Part shown: positions 19,161 to 27,632 of the stretch, in pieces | How positions within the stretch are numbered: the first letter of the stretch is position 1 | Layout of the letters: every line of letters begins with the position of its first letter | DNA from: Streptomyces sp. NBC_01571 | GTDB lineage: Bacteria; Actinomycetota; Actinomycetes; Streptomycetales; Streptomycetaceae | Length of the DNA: 64,000 bases | NCBI RefSeq assembly: GCF_026339875.1 | Contig: NZ_JAPEPZ010000001.1 | Span: forward strand, 7,440,001 to 7,504,000 | Direction of reading: 5' to 3' | Position numbers and translations under genes: made by a program | Notes under the pieces: model-generated | Database searches by the model: none | Seen by the model: only the letters and a program-made list of their open reading frames with translations | Told to the model about the DNA's origin: nothing

Positions 19161-19814
19161 GTGCGCGTACTCGTCGTCGAGGACGAGCAGCTGCTCGCCG
19201 ATGCGGTGGCCACCGGACTGCGCCGGGAGGCCATGGCCGTCGACGTCGTGTACGACGGCGCGGCCGCCCTGGAGCGCATCGGCGTCAACGACTACGACGT
19301 GGTCGTCCTCGACCGCGACCTCCCGCTCGTGCACGGGGACGACGTCTGCCGCAGGATCGTCGAGCTGGGCATGCCCACCCGCGTCCTGATGCTGACCGCC
19401 TCCGGCGACGTCAGCGACCGGGTCGAGGGCCTGGAGATCGGCGCCGACGACTACCTCCCGAAGCCCTTCGCCTTCAGTGAGCTGACGGCACGCGTGCGTG
19501 CCCTCGGCCGCCGTACGAGCGTGCCGCTGCCGCCCGTCCTGGAGCGCGCCGGGCTCAAGCTCGACCCCAACCGCCGCGAGGTCTTCCGTGACGGCAAGGA
19601 GGTCCAGCTCGCGCCCAAGGAGTTCGCGGTCCTGGAGGTGCTGCTGCGCAGCGAGGGCGCCGTCGTCTCCGCCGAGCAGCTCCTGGAGAAGGCCTGGGAC
19701 GAGAACACGGACCCCTTCACCAACGTCGTGCGCGTGACTGTGATGACCCTGCGCCGCAAACTCGGCGAGCCCCCGGTGATCGTCACCGTGCCCGGCTCCG
19801 GGTACCGGATCTGA
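19161..19814 (+). CDS. cutR: Response regulator CutR (OmpR/PhoB family)
   Basis: The protein has 217 residues. The receiver domain (about 1-115) has the acidic pair VEDE, phospho-acceptor Asp in VVLDRDLPLVHGD (about 51) and the Lys of YLPKPF. The winged-helix DNA-binding domain (about 125-215) ends with TVPGSGYRI. GTG 19161 matches the conserved start RVLVVEDEQ. It precedes cutS by 5 bp. CutRS is an almost universal Streptomyces system, reported to act in secreted-protein quality control (htrA3) and once linked to antibiotic repression. Confidence 0.93.
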   Translation: MRVLVVEDEQLLADAVATGLRREAMAVDVVYDGAAALERIGVNDYDVVVLDRDLPLVHGDDVCRRIVELGMPTRVLMLTASGDVSDRVEGLEIGADDYLPKPFAFSELTARVRALGRRTSVPLPPVLERAGLKLDPNRREVFRDGKEVQLAPKEFAVLEVLLRSEGAVVSAEQLLEKAWDENTDPFTNVVRVTVMTLRRKLGEPPVIVTVPGSGYRI

Positions 19815-19819
19815 CCGCG

Positions 19820-21052
19820 GTGGCCACGACGCCCGCGCCTTCGACGGCGCCTCCGAAGCCCACCTGGGACCCCCGGCGGGCGGAGCCTCCGTTTCCCTGG
19901 CTGCGCCCGACCATCCGCATACGGCTCACACTGCTGTACGGCGGCATGTTCCTGATCGCCGGCATCCTGCTGCTGTCGATCATCTACCTGCTCGCCGCAC
20001 AGGCACTGAACGTGGGCAGCGAGCTTCCGTTCAGGATCATCTCGGGCCAGGTCGGAAGCAGCATCTGCAACTTCCCGTCCGCGCCGTCGCAGAACGAGCT
20101 CAACACCGCGATGAACGCGTGCGCCAACCGGCAGCGCCAGCACGCTCTGGACGACCTGCTCAGCCGTTCCCTGCTCGCGCTGCTCGGCCTCGCGATCATC
20201 GCCTTCGCCTTCGGCTACGCGATGGCGGGCCGGGTGCTCTCGCCGCTCGGGCGGATCACCCGCACCGCCCGCGCGGTGGCGGGTTCGGACCTGTCCCGGC
20301 GGATCGAGCTGGACGGCCCGGACGACGAGCTGAAGGAGCTGGCGGACACCTTCGACGACATGCTGGAGCGGCTCCAGCGCGCCTTCACCGCCCAGCAGCG
20401 GTTCATCGGAAACGCCTCGCACGAACTGCGCACCCCGCTCGCGATCAACCGCACGCTCCTGGAGGTCCATCTCTCCGACCCCGGCGCGCCGGTCGAGATG
20501 CAGCAGCTCGGCAAGACCCTGCTCGCCACGAACGAACGCAGCGAGCAGCTCGTCGAGGGCCTGCTGCTGCTCGCCCGCAGCGACAACCAGATCGTGGAGC
20601 GCAAGCCCGTCGACCTGGCCGAGGTCGCCTCGCAGGCCGTGGACCAGGTGCACGGCGAGGCCGAGGCCAAGGGTGTGCGGATCCACGGGGAGCGCGCCGC
20701 GGCGGTCGTCCAGGGCAACGGCGTCCTGCTGGAGCGGATCGCGCTGAACCTCGTCCAGAACGCGGTGCGGTACAACGTGCCGGAGGGCGGCTGGGTCGAG
20801 GTCACGACCCAGGTCCAGCACGGTCACGCGGTCCTGCTGGTCTCGAACACGGGACCGGTGGTTCCCGCGTACGAGATCGACAATCTTTTCGAGCCTTTCC
20901 GGCGGCTGCGCACGGAGCGCACGGGGAGCGACAAGGGCGTGGGCCTCGGCCTGTCGATCGCCCGGTCGGTGGCCCGTGCCCACGGGGGCCACATCGCCGC
21001 GGAGCCGCGTGAGGGAGGAGGTCTCGTGATGCGAGTCACCCTTCCGATCTGA
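19820..21052 (+). CDS. cutS: Sensor histidine kinase CutS
   Basis: The product is 410 residues with a membrane helix at about 33-60, a short extracellular loop (about 61-112), a second helix (about 113-136), HAMP (about 137-190), HisKA with His201 in ASHELRTPL, and an HATPase domain with NAVRYN and GVGLGLSIA. The extracellular loop has exactly two cysteines, Cys83 and Cys101. In Streptomyces CutS these are conserved and proposed to sense redox or disulfide state outside the cell. It forms an operon with cutR. Confidence 0.93.
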   Translation: MATTPAPSTAPPKPTWDPRRAEPPFPWLRPTIRIRLTLLYGGMFLIAGILLLSIIYLLAAQALNVGSELPFRIISGQVGSSICNFPSAPSQNELNTAMNACANRQRQHALDDLLSRSLLALLGLAIIAFAFGYAMAGRVLSPLGRITRTARAVAGSDLSRRIELDGPDDELKELADTFDDMLERLQRAFTAQQRFIGNASHELRTPLAINRTLLEVHLSDPGAPVEMQQLGKTLLATNERSEQLVEGLLLLARSDNQIVERKPVDLAEVASQAVDQVHGEAEAKGVRIHGERAAAVVQGNGVLLERIALNLVQNAVRYNVPEGGWVEVTTQVQHGHAVLLVSNTGPVVPAYEIDNLFEPFRRLRTERTGSDKGVGLGLSIARSVARAHGGHIAAEPREGGGLVMRVTLPI

Positions 21053-21445
21053 GAGCATGACCCCCACACGCGAGGATGTTCGCTTTGCGCGGAATTTTCT
21101 GGTCGCCCATTCGGGAGGCCCGTGTGTGATCGATCACAAGGGCGATATTCCGGCCATCTACTCTCCGTGGTCGCGCAAGCTGCCGGAAAGCCGGGAAAAT
21201 CCGGGTTTTCGGGGGTCTTGATCACGGGAAGTACACGGTGGGACGCCTTTGAAGTGCGACCTTCAGACCGTGTACGGTCCGCATCGCCATCCAAGCCGAT
21301 CACTCTTCAGGAGTCCGGTTGGGTGTCGATTGAGTAACAGACCTTGATGTGAGGCAAAATCTCCGCCTCAGGTCGGGCACAAGTCCGGCCTCTCACGCGT
21401 TACGTGCGCTGGAGACACCGCAGACACCCAGAGGGGGAGAGCGAC
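21053..21445. promoter_or_regulatory. Gene-free leader upstream of DUF4193, with palindrome TGTGATCGATCACA
   Basis: These 393 bp hold no gene. At 21125-21138 is a perfect 14-bp palindrome, TGTGATCGATCACA, suitable for a dimeric regulator. It contains GTG-N6-CAC and so resembles, without exactly matching, CRP-type half-sites. The following segment is AT-richer (CTTGATGTGAGGCAAAATC near 21339) and could contain the promoter. Confidence 0.45.
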
Positions 21446-21742
21446 ATGGCAACGGATTACGACACCCCACGCAAGACCGACGACGACGTCGACTCGGACA
21501 GCCTTGAAGAACTGAAGGCTCGCCGGAACGACAAGTCCACGTCGTCCGTCGACGTAGACGAGTTCGAGGCCGCAGAAGGCCTGGAGCTGCCCGGGGCCGA
21601 CCTCTCGAACGAGGAGCTGGCCGTCCGGGTACTGCCCAAGCAGCAGGACGAGTTCACTTGCATGAGCTGCTTCCTGGTGCACCACCGCAGCCAGCTGGCC
21701 CGCGAGAAGAACGGTCAGCCGATCTGCCGCGACTGCGACTGA
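21446..21742 (+). CDS. DUF4193 family zinc-ribbon-like protein
   Basis: This acidic protein has 98 residues. Residues 1-60 look disordered, and the end carries CMSC...CRDC, a four-cysteine zinc site of the DksA/RbpA-like kind. The family is confined to actinobacteria and has no settled function. GAGGGGGAG lies upstream of ATG 21446. The next gene begins 13 bp downstream, so the two are probably one transcript. Confidence 0.9.
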   Translation: MATDYDTPRKTDDDVDSDSLEELKARRNDKSTSSVDVDEFEAAEGLELPGADLSNEELAVRVLPKQQDEFTCMSCFLVHHRSQLAREKNGQPICRDCD

Positions 21743-21755
21743 GGCAGGGTCGGCC

Positions 21756-22727
21756 GTGACTGGCTCGACCCCTCCTTGGAAGCGCCGCTTCCCCCACAGG
21801 GACGCGGACGAAGGGCCGTCACAGGGCCCTGAAGGCGCGCGTGACGACGAGCGGGGCTCTTCCCGACCAGGATCAGCCTCGCTCGACCCGGCGCCCGCCA
21901 CAGCGCCGACAGGCGCCTCCACGCAGGCCGGTGACCCATCGCCGGCCGACACCCCCGCACCGGGTGAGGACCAGGTGCGGACGGACGCCCCCGCGCCCGC
22001 CGCCGGCGGCCGTGCGGCGGCCGTTCGAACCGGGGTCATGAAGGGCGTCCGCAAGAGCGGCAGCAAGGCCAGGGCGGGCCTGGCCTACCTCGCCGACCGG
22101 ATCATCGACATCGCGCCCCGTGTCCCTGTACGGGACCTCGCGACCCTTCGCGGTCAGTTCCCCGGCATCGGTGCCGAGGAGCTCGCGGACAAGCTCGTCG
22201 CGGGCGCGGCCAACGCGACGTCCACGGTGGGCGCCGGAATCGGCGCGGCCGCCATGCTGCCGGTACCGCCCGCGATGCCCACGGAACTCGCCGCCGAGAT
22301 CACCGGGGTCGCCGCGATCGAGCTCAAGCTGATCGCCGAGCTCCACGAGGTCTACGGCCTGCGACCGCCGGGCACCCTGCCTCAGCGCAGTACCGCCTAC
22401 CTGAACTCGTGGTCCTCCGAGCGCGGGATCGACGTGACCAAGCCGTCGACCCTCAACGCCGCGCTGGGCGGCCAGATGAAGCGCGAGCTGCGCCAGCAGA
22501 TCATGAAGCGCACGGTCCGCGACCTGCCGAACCTGATGCCGTTCATGGTGGGCGCAGCGGTCGGGGCGGTCATGAACCGCCGGGACACCAAACGCCTCGC
22601 GGCACGCATCCGCAAGGACCTCCGCAGAAACCAGGTGCCCTGGGACCAGCTGCCCGAACTGCCGCCCCTGGAGAAGCCGGCGGATCCACTGCGGATGGGG
22701 GAGATCCCCAAGGAGCTGGGGCCCTGA
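21756..22727 (+). CDS. Conserved hypothetical protein (323 aa)
   Basis: The first 100 residues are Pro/Ala/Ser-rich and probably disordered. A conserved helical domain follows (about 100-300) with hydrophobic Gly/Ala stretches VGAGIGAAAMLPVPPAMPTE and PFMVGAAVGAVMNRR, which may lie in or on the membrane. No catalytic motif is visible. It starts at GTG 21756 just after DUF4193. The role is unknown. Confidence 0.8.
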   Translation: MTGSTPPWKRRFPHRDADEGPSQGPEGARDDERGSSRPGSASLDPAPATAPTGASTQAGDPSPADTPAPGEDQVRTDAPAPAAGGRAAAVRTGVMKGVRKSGSKARAGLAYLADRIIDIAPRVPVRDLATLRGQFPGIGAEELADKLVAGAANATSTVGAGIGAAAMLPVPPAMPTELAAEITGVAAIELKLIAELHEVYGLRPPGTLPQRSTAYLNSWSSERGIDVTKPSTLNAALGGQMKRELRQQIMKRTVRDLPNLMPFMVGAAVGAVMNRRDTKRLAARIRKDLRRNQVPWDQLPELPPLEKPADPLRMGEIPKELGP

Positions 22728-22857
22728 TCGGACCGGCAGCGCCCGGATGTGCCGCGTCGGTTCCGGTGCTGCTCCGCTCCCGGTGCCGCTCCGGGGTCCG
22801 GCGTGGCCCGCACCCCGGCGGAGGTGACGCCGCGCGTGCCCCCGCGCGGGCGCGGGA

Positions 22858-23319
22858 CTAGGCCGACGTCCGCGCCGTCTCCAGGGCCGCCCTCAGGCGC
22901 TCCGGCTCCCGCGTCGACAGGTACAGGTACGGGGTCGGGTCGGCCGGGTCGGTGACCTGTACGCGCAGGGCCGTGGGGATGTAGGACCGCAGAAGCATGA
23001 AGGCGCGCGTGTCCGCCTTGTGCGTACGCCAGGCGCGCGCCTCCTCCTGGTCCAGGATCTCGGCGTCGCCCAGGGCGGCGACCGGGATCCTGGCCTCACC
23101 CGCGATCAGTGAGTCACCGACGACACGGATGCGGACCGAGCCGTACGAGCTGGCCACGACGGCCGAGACCGCGGTGCCGCCGACCAGCCCGCCCAGCAGG
23201 GGCAGCGTCCCGAAGGGGAGGAAGACCAGGGCCAGCGCGACCCCGACCAGGAAGCAGACCGCCCACCAGCTGCGGGGTGCGGTGAGGCGTTCTTCGTACG
23301 GGGAGGCGGAGAGCTGCAT
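22858..23319 (-). CDS. DUF3093 family membrane protein
   Basis: The product is 153 residues with two N-terminal membrane helices (about 18-37 and 40-58), then a soluble beta-rich domain with the family block GDSLIAGEARIPVAALGDAEIL and the ending YLYLSTREPERLRAAL. DUF3093 has no known activity but is fixed near dut in actinobacterial genomes. It is divergent from the thioesterase gene; only 58 bp separate the starts, so the promoters must overlap. Confidence 0.88.
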   Translation of the reverse strand: MQLSASPYEERLTAPRSWWAVCFLVGVALALVFLPFGTLPLLGGLVGGTAVSAVVASSYGSVRIRVVGDSLIAGEARIPVAALGDAEILDQEEARAWRTHKADTRAFMLLRSYIPTALRVQVTDPADPTPYLYLSTREPERLRAALETARTSA

Positions 23320-23377
23320 GAGGCCAAGCTTGGCACGGTGCGTACGCCCCGCCGACGCGCGGGTAAGGTCTGCGGCT

Positions 23378-23962
23378 GTGAGTGGTACTTCCGCAGCTCT
23401 GAAGCCTCCCCCCGACGCCGTCGTGCCGGTGCGGCACCCCGACGCGCCCGCCCCCGGCGAGCTCCTCGGCGCGCACTACGAACAGTGTTTCGGATGTGGC
23501 GGGGAGCAGCCTCACGGACTGCATCTCGCGGCGCGTGCCGGTGAGGGCGTCACCATCACGGCGGAGTTCACCGTACGGCCCGCGCACCAGGGTGCTCCCG
23601 GGCTCGCGCACGGAGGCGTGCTGGCCACGGCGCTCGACGAGACGCTCGGGTCGCTCAACTGGCTGCTGCGCGTCGTCGCCGTCACCGGCCGTCTGGAGAC
23701 CGACTTCGTGCGGCCGGTCCCCGTGGGCACCGTGCTGTACCTGGAGGCCGAGGTCACCGCGGTGGCCGGCCGCAAGATCTACTCGACCGCCACCGGCCGG
23801 ATCGGCGGGCCCGAGGGGCCCGTGGCGGTCCGCGCGGATGCCCTCTTCGTCGAGGTCAAGGTCGACCACTTCATCGACAACGGCCGCCCGGAGGAGATCC
23901 GGGCCGCCATGAACGATCCGGACCGGAACCGCCGTGTCCGTGCCTTCGAGGTGAACCCGTGA
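23378..23962 (+). CDS. PaaI family hot-dog thioesterase
   Basis: The protein has 194 residues. The segment CFGCGGEQPHGLHL followed by GAPGLAHGGVLATALDETLG is the signature of PaaI/YbgC-like acyl-CoA thioesterases, with the catalytic acidic residue in the DET turn. The first 35 residues are a Pro-rich extension. I chose GTG 23378 because conservation begins soon after it; the Shine-Dalgarno sequence is weak. Its stop overlaps the dut start (GTGA), so the two are coupled. Confidence 0.88.
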   Translation: MSGTSAALKPPPDAVVPVRHPDAPAPGELLGAHYEQCFGCGGEQPHGLHLAARAGEGVTITAEFTVRPAHQGAPGLAHGGVLATALDETLGSLNWLLRVVAVTGRLETDFVRPVPVGTVLYLEAEVTAVAGRKIYSTATGRIGGPEGPVAVRADALFVEVKVDHFIDNGRPEEIRAAMNDPDRNRRVRAFEVNP

Positions 23963-24474
23963 CCCGTCATCCCGTGGACGTGCTGATCCGGCGCGTAGAT
24001 CCGGAAGTTCCGCTGCCCGAATATGCGCATCCCGGTGACGCCGGTGCCGATCTGCGCACCACCGAGGAGCGTGAACTGAAGCCGGGTGAACGTGCCGTTC
24101 TGCCCACCGGAGTGTCCATCGCACTGCCGGAGGGGTACGCGGCCTTCGTGCACCCGCGTTCCGGGCTCGCCGCCCGCTGCGGTGTCGCCCTCGTGAATGC
24201 CCCGGGGACGGTTGATGCCGGGTACCGTGGGGAGATCAAGGTGATCGTGGTGAATCTCGACCCGTACGAGTCCGTGCGGTTCGAGCGCTTCGACCGGATT
24301 GCCCAACTGGTCGTCCAGCAGGTCGAGAAGGTCCGCTTCCACGAGGTGGCGGAGCTTCCCGGCTCGGCGCGGGCCGCAGGGGGCCTCGGGTCCACCGGCG
24401 GTCATGCCGCCGTGGGCGGCACAACGGGTGGGAATCGATACGCTTCGGTCGTATCCGACCGGGAAGGACAGTGA
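23959..24474 (+). CDS. dut: dUTP diphosphatase
   Basis: The product is 171 residues; it hydrolyses dUTP to dUMP and PPi, keeping uracil out of DNA and feeding dTMP synthesis. All five trimeric dUTPase motifs are present: DAGADL, PRSGLA, NAPGTVDAGYRGE (catalytic Asp), RIAQLVV and the C-terminal RAAGGLGSTGGH P-loop-like motif. About 25 residues of extra tail follow. It overlaps the thioesterase gene by 4 bp and precedes DUF3710 by 1 bp. Confidence 0.96.
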   Translation: MTRHPVDVLIRRVDPEVPLPEYAHPGDAGADLRTTEERELKPGERAVLPTGVSIALPEGYAAFVHPRSGLAARCGVALVNAPGTVDAGYRGEIKVIVVNLDPYESVRFERFDRIAQLVVQQVEKVRFHEVAELPGSARAAGGLGSTGGHAAVGGTTGGNRYASVVSDREGQ

Positions 24475-24475
24475 C

Positions 24476-25237
24476 GTGTTCGGACGTCGCAAGAAGGGCA
24501 GTGCCGCCGAGGACGCGGCGGGCGAGGCCGAGCAGGTCGTCGACGGAGTCGACACTGAGACGGACGAGGCGGAGCGGGAGCGCGTGAGGCTCGAGCCGGA
24601 ACCGCGACCCGACGGACCCTGGGACGACTCGGAAGTGCGGGACCCCGCCGAGGGCCGTGTGGACCTGGGTGGTCTCCTGGTCCCCGGAGTCGACGGCATG
24701 GAGCTGCGGGTCGAGGTCGCGGGCGACGCGATCGTCGCGGCCACCGTCGTCCTCAAGGACAGTGCCGTGCAGCTGCAGGCCTTCGCCGCTCCCAAGCGCG
24801 AGGGCATCTGGGGCGAGGTGCGCGAGGAGATCGCCTCCGGCATCACCCAGCAGGGCGGTGTCATCGACGAGGTCGAGGGCCCGCTGGGCTGGGAGCTGCG
24901 GGCGCAGGTGCCGGTGCAGCTGCCGGACGGCACGGGCGGTTTCCAGGTCGTGCGGTTCGTCGGTGTGGACGGCCCCCGCTGGTTCCTGCGCGGAGTGATC
25001 TCCGGGCAGGGCGCGGTGCAGCCGCAGGCCGCGGGGTTGCTGGAGCAGATCTTCAGGGACACGGTCGTCGTGCGCGGCGAGGGCCCGATGGCCCCCCGTG
25101 ACCCGATCGTCCTGAAGCTGCCGGACGACGCGCAGATGGTGGCCGAGGGCGTCCAGCAGGAGGAGCAGGCCGGTTCCCGCTTCTCCGGCGGCATGGGGCA
25201 GCTCCAGCGCGGACCGGAGATCACCGAGGTCCGCTAG
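24476..25237 (+). CDS. DUF3710 family protein
   Basis: The product is 253 residues, beginning FGRRKKGSAAED and followed by an acidic linker. A conserved domain (about 60-240) includes VDLGGLLVPGVDGMELRVEV and LGWELRAQVPVQLPDG and ends in a Gln/Glu-rich tail. GTG 24476 is preceded by GGGAAGGA. The function is unknown. The order dut-DUF3710 is conserved from mycobacteria to Streptomyces, which hints at a housekeeping link. Confidence 0.9.
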   Translation: MFGRRKKGSAAEDAAGEAEQVVDGVDTETDEAERERVRLEPEPRPDGPWDDSEVRDPAEGRVDLGGLLVPGVDGMELRVEVAGDAIVAATVVLKDSAVQLQAFAAPKREGIWGEVREEIASGITQQGGVIDEVEGPLGWELRAQVPVQLPDGTGGFQVVRFVGVDGPRWFLRGVISGQGAVQPQAAGLLEQIFRDTVVVRGEGPMAPRDPIVLKLPDDAQMVAEGVQQEEQAGSRFSGGMGQLQRGPEITEVR

Positions 25238-25261
25238 CCGCCGCGCTCGCCGAGAACGTAC

Positions 25262-25299
25262 GAAAGGGCCGCATCCCCGGCAGGGGGTGCGGCCCTTTC
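25262..25299 (+). terminator. Terminator after the dut-DUF3710 operon
   Basis: GAAAGGGCCGCA pairs with TGCGGCCCTTTC around a 14-nt loop, 24 bp after the stop codon. Confidence 0.85.
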
Positions 25300-25515
25300 T
25301 CCGTGTGCCGGCGCGGGCCGTCCGCGCACAGCTGTCCGTGGGTGCATGGACACCCCCTTGCGGCGGGTTCTCAAGTTCTCATCCATGAACGGCAGTTGAA
25401 CTGCGCGTCTTTCTCCAGCCCTTGACGGAAGCCTGGTCCGTACCTATGGTCACCGGCCAGCGCGCGTGTTCAGAAACCAGTGTGTCGTTCACATACGAGA
25501 ACGGATGTCCCCCAC

Positions 25516-26730
25516 ATGCTTGACGCCCCCGCACGTCATCGCCGCCGGCCACGCACCGCCCTCCTCGCCGTCGCCGCGACGGCCGCCCTGGTCTCCGGCC
25601 TCCTCACCTGGCCCGCCGCCCACCGCGCCGACGCCGCCCCCGCCACCTTCACGCACCCCGGAGTCACCGTCTCCAAGGGGCAGCTGGACTTCGCCCGCAC
25701 CCAGGTCAACGCCGGAGCCCAGCCCTGGAAGGGCGCGTACGACCAGATGACGGCGAGCAAGTACGCCTCGCTGACACGCACCGCCAAGCCCCGCGCGACC
25801 GTGGAGTGCGGCTCGTACTCCAACCCCAACAACGGCTGCACCGACGAGCGCGAGGACGCGATCGCCGCGTACACCGACGCCCTCGCCTGGTACATCACCC
25901 GCGACGACCGGTACGCGAAGAAGTCCATCGAGCTGATGGACGCCTGGTCGGCCGTCATCAAGGAGCACACCAACAGCAACGCGCCCCTGCAGACCGGCTG
26001 GGCCGGCTCCTCCTGGCCCAAGGCCGCCGAGATCATCAAGTACACCTACACCGGCACCTGGGCCGACTCCGGGCGCTTCGCGACCATGCTGCGCAACGTC
26101 TACCTGCCCGAGGTGATCAACGGCTCCAACTCCAACGGGAACTGGGAGCTGTCGATGATGGAGGCCGCCGTCGGCATCTCCGTCTTCCTGGAGGACAAGA
26201 CCTCGTACGACAAGGCCATGGCGAAGTTCCGGACCAGGACGGCCGCCTACGTCTACCTCGCCTCCGACGGCGCCCTGCCCAAGACCGTGCCGAGCCAGAA
26301 CCTCGACACCAAGGCGAAGATCGTCAGCTACTGGCAGGGGCAGTCCACCTTCGTCACCGGGCTCACCCAGGAGACCTGCCGCGACTTCACGCACACCGGA
26401 TACGGCATCTCGGCCATCTCGCACATCGCCGAGACCAGCCGCATCCAGGGCGCGGACCTCTACGGCACCGACGTCGGCGAGCGACTGCGCCAGGCGCTCG
26501 GCTTCCAGTCGAAGTACCAGCTGGGCGAGGCGGTGCCGAGCTCGCTGTGCGGCGGTTCCCTCACCCTCGGGCTCGGCCCGGTCACCGAGGTCGGCTACAA
26601 CGCCCTGCACAACCGGCTGGGCATCGCCATGACCAACACCCAGAAGCTGACCGAACAGAACCGGCCGTCCGGCAGCAACAACCTGTTCGTCGCCTGGGAG
26701 ACTCTGACCCACGGGGACAACCCCAGCTGA
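25516..26730 (+). CDS. Secreted alginate-lyase-family (PL5-like, alpha/alpha-toroid) polysaccharide lyase
   Basis: The product is 404 residues with a twin-basic N-terminus and hydrophobic core (about 8-38) ending in HRADAAP, a Sec or Tat export signal. The mature part fits the alginate_lyase helical toroid: HPGVTVSKGQLDFARTQV, ALAWYITRDDRYAKK, SNGNWELSMMEAAVGISVFL (with the Asn/Trp pair typical of the active groove) and FTHTGYGISAISHIAETS. It probably degrades an acidic polysaccharide outside the cell. ATG 25516 is favoured by the signal sequence. It is absent from the equivalent block in other actinobacteria, so it is an insertion here. Confidence 0.85.
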   Translation: MLDAPARHRRRPRTALLAVAATAALVSGLLTWPAAHRADAAPATFTHPGVTVSKGQLDFARTQVNAGAQPWKGAYDQMTASKYASLTRTAKPRATVECGSYSNPNNGCTDEREDAIAAYTDALAWYITRDDRYAKKSIELMDAWSAVIKEHTNSNAPLQTGWAGSSWPKAAEIIKYTYTGTWADSGRFATMLRNVYLPEVINGSNSNGNWELSMMEAAVGISVFLEDKTSYDKAMAKFRTRTAAYVYLASDGALPKTVPSQNLDTKAKIVSYWQGQSTFVTGLTQETCRDFTHTGYGISAISHIAETSRIQGADLYGTDVGERLRQALGFQSKYQLGEAVPSSLCGGSLTLGLGPVTEVGYNALHNRLGIAMTNTQKLTEQNRPSGSNNLFVAWETLTHGDNPS

Positions 26731-26814
26731 CCCGCCACCCCGTCCGGGCACACGGTGCGACACCGCGCGCCCGGACGTCCTGCCGGGGCGGCGGCAGGCC
26801 GGTACGGGAGGGGC

Positions 26815-27507
26815 ATGAGCCAGGTCGCCACGGACACCGTGGTGCGCGTGGAGCACGTGCACCACACGTACGGCAGCGGTGCCGCCGCCGTGCACGCGCT
26901 GCGCGGTGTCTCCTTCGAGGTGCCGCGCGGCGAGCTCGTCGTCCTGCGGGGCCGCCCCGGGGCGGGCAGGAGCACCCTCCTCAACCTCATCGGCGGCCTC
27001 GACGAGCCGGACGCCGGGCGGATCACCGTCGACGGGCTGGAGCCGGCCGCCCTGGACGAGGACGCGCTGCTGGAACTGCGCCGGGACCGGATCGGCTTCC
27101 TGCTCCCGTCCGCCGGACTCGTCCCCCTCCTCACCGTCGCCGAGAACGTCGCCGTGCCGCTGCGGCTGAGCGGGGCCCCGGAGCGTGAACACGCGGACCG
27201 CGTCGAGCGGCTGCTCTCCCTCGTCGGCCTGGCCGGTCACGCGGCATCCCGGCCCGGGGCACTGTCCGCCGGACAGCGGCGCCGAGCGGCCCTCGCGCGC
27301 GCCCTCGTCCACCGCCCCGCGCTCCTCATCGCCGACGAACCCACCAGCCGGCTCGACGCCGAAACCGGCCTCGGCCTTCTGGAACTGCTGCACGACGTCG
27401 TCCGCCGCGGACACGTGACCGCCCTGGTCGCCGCACGTGACGCCGCCCCGGCGGGCCCGGCCGACCGGGTGCTGGAGCTGAACGACGGAAAGCTCGCCGC
27501 GCGCTGA
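26815..27507 (+). CDS. ABC transporter ATP-binding protein with degenerate ATPase motifs
   Basis: The protein has 230 residues with the layout of a MacB/LolD-type ATPase: Walker A GRPGAGRST at 46-54, signature LSAGQRRRAALA, Walker B ALLIADEPT. Two key residues differ: the Walker A lysine is Arg52, and the switch His after Walker B is replaced by Arg208 (AARD). No permease gene is adjacent. It is probably a low-activity or regulatory ATPase, or pairs with a permease elsewhere. ATG 26815 has GGAGGGG upstream. Confidence 0.82.
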   Translation: MSQVATDTVVRVEHVHHTYGSGAAAVHALRGVSFEVPRGELVVLRGRPGAGRSTLLNLIGGLDEPDAGRITVDGLEPAALDEDALLELRRDRIGFLLPSAGLVPLLTVAENVAVPLRLSGAPEREHADRVERLLSLVGLAGHAASRPGALSAGQRRRAALARALVHRPALLIADEPTSRLDAETGLGLLELLHDVVRRGHVTALVAARDAAPAGPADRVLELNDGKLAAR

Positions 27508-27632
27508 CCCCGACCTGCGCATCAGGGTTGCGTCAAAGACGGCCACCCCTCGACCTCGCGCCCCATTTGTCGTAATTATGGGCCGTAAGGTCGACGCAGC
27601 GTACAGAGCTTTGACAGGAAGACAATGGGGCC

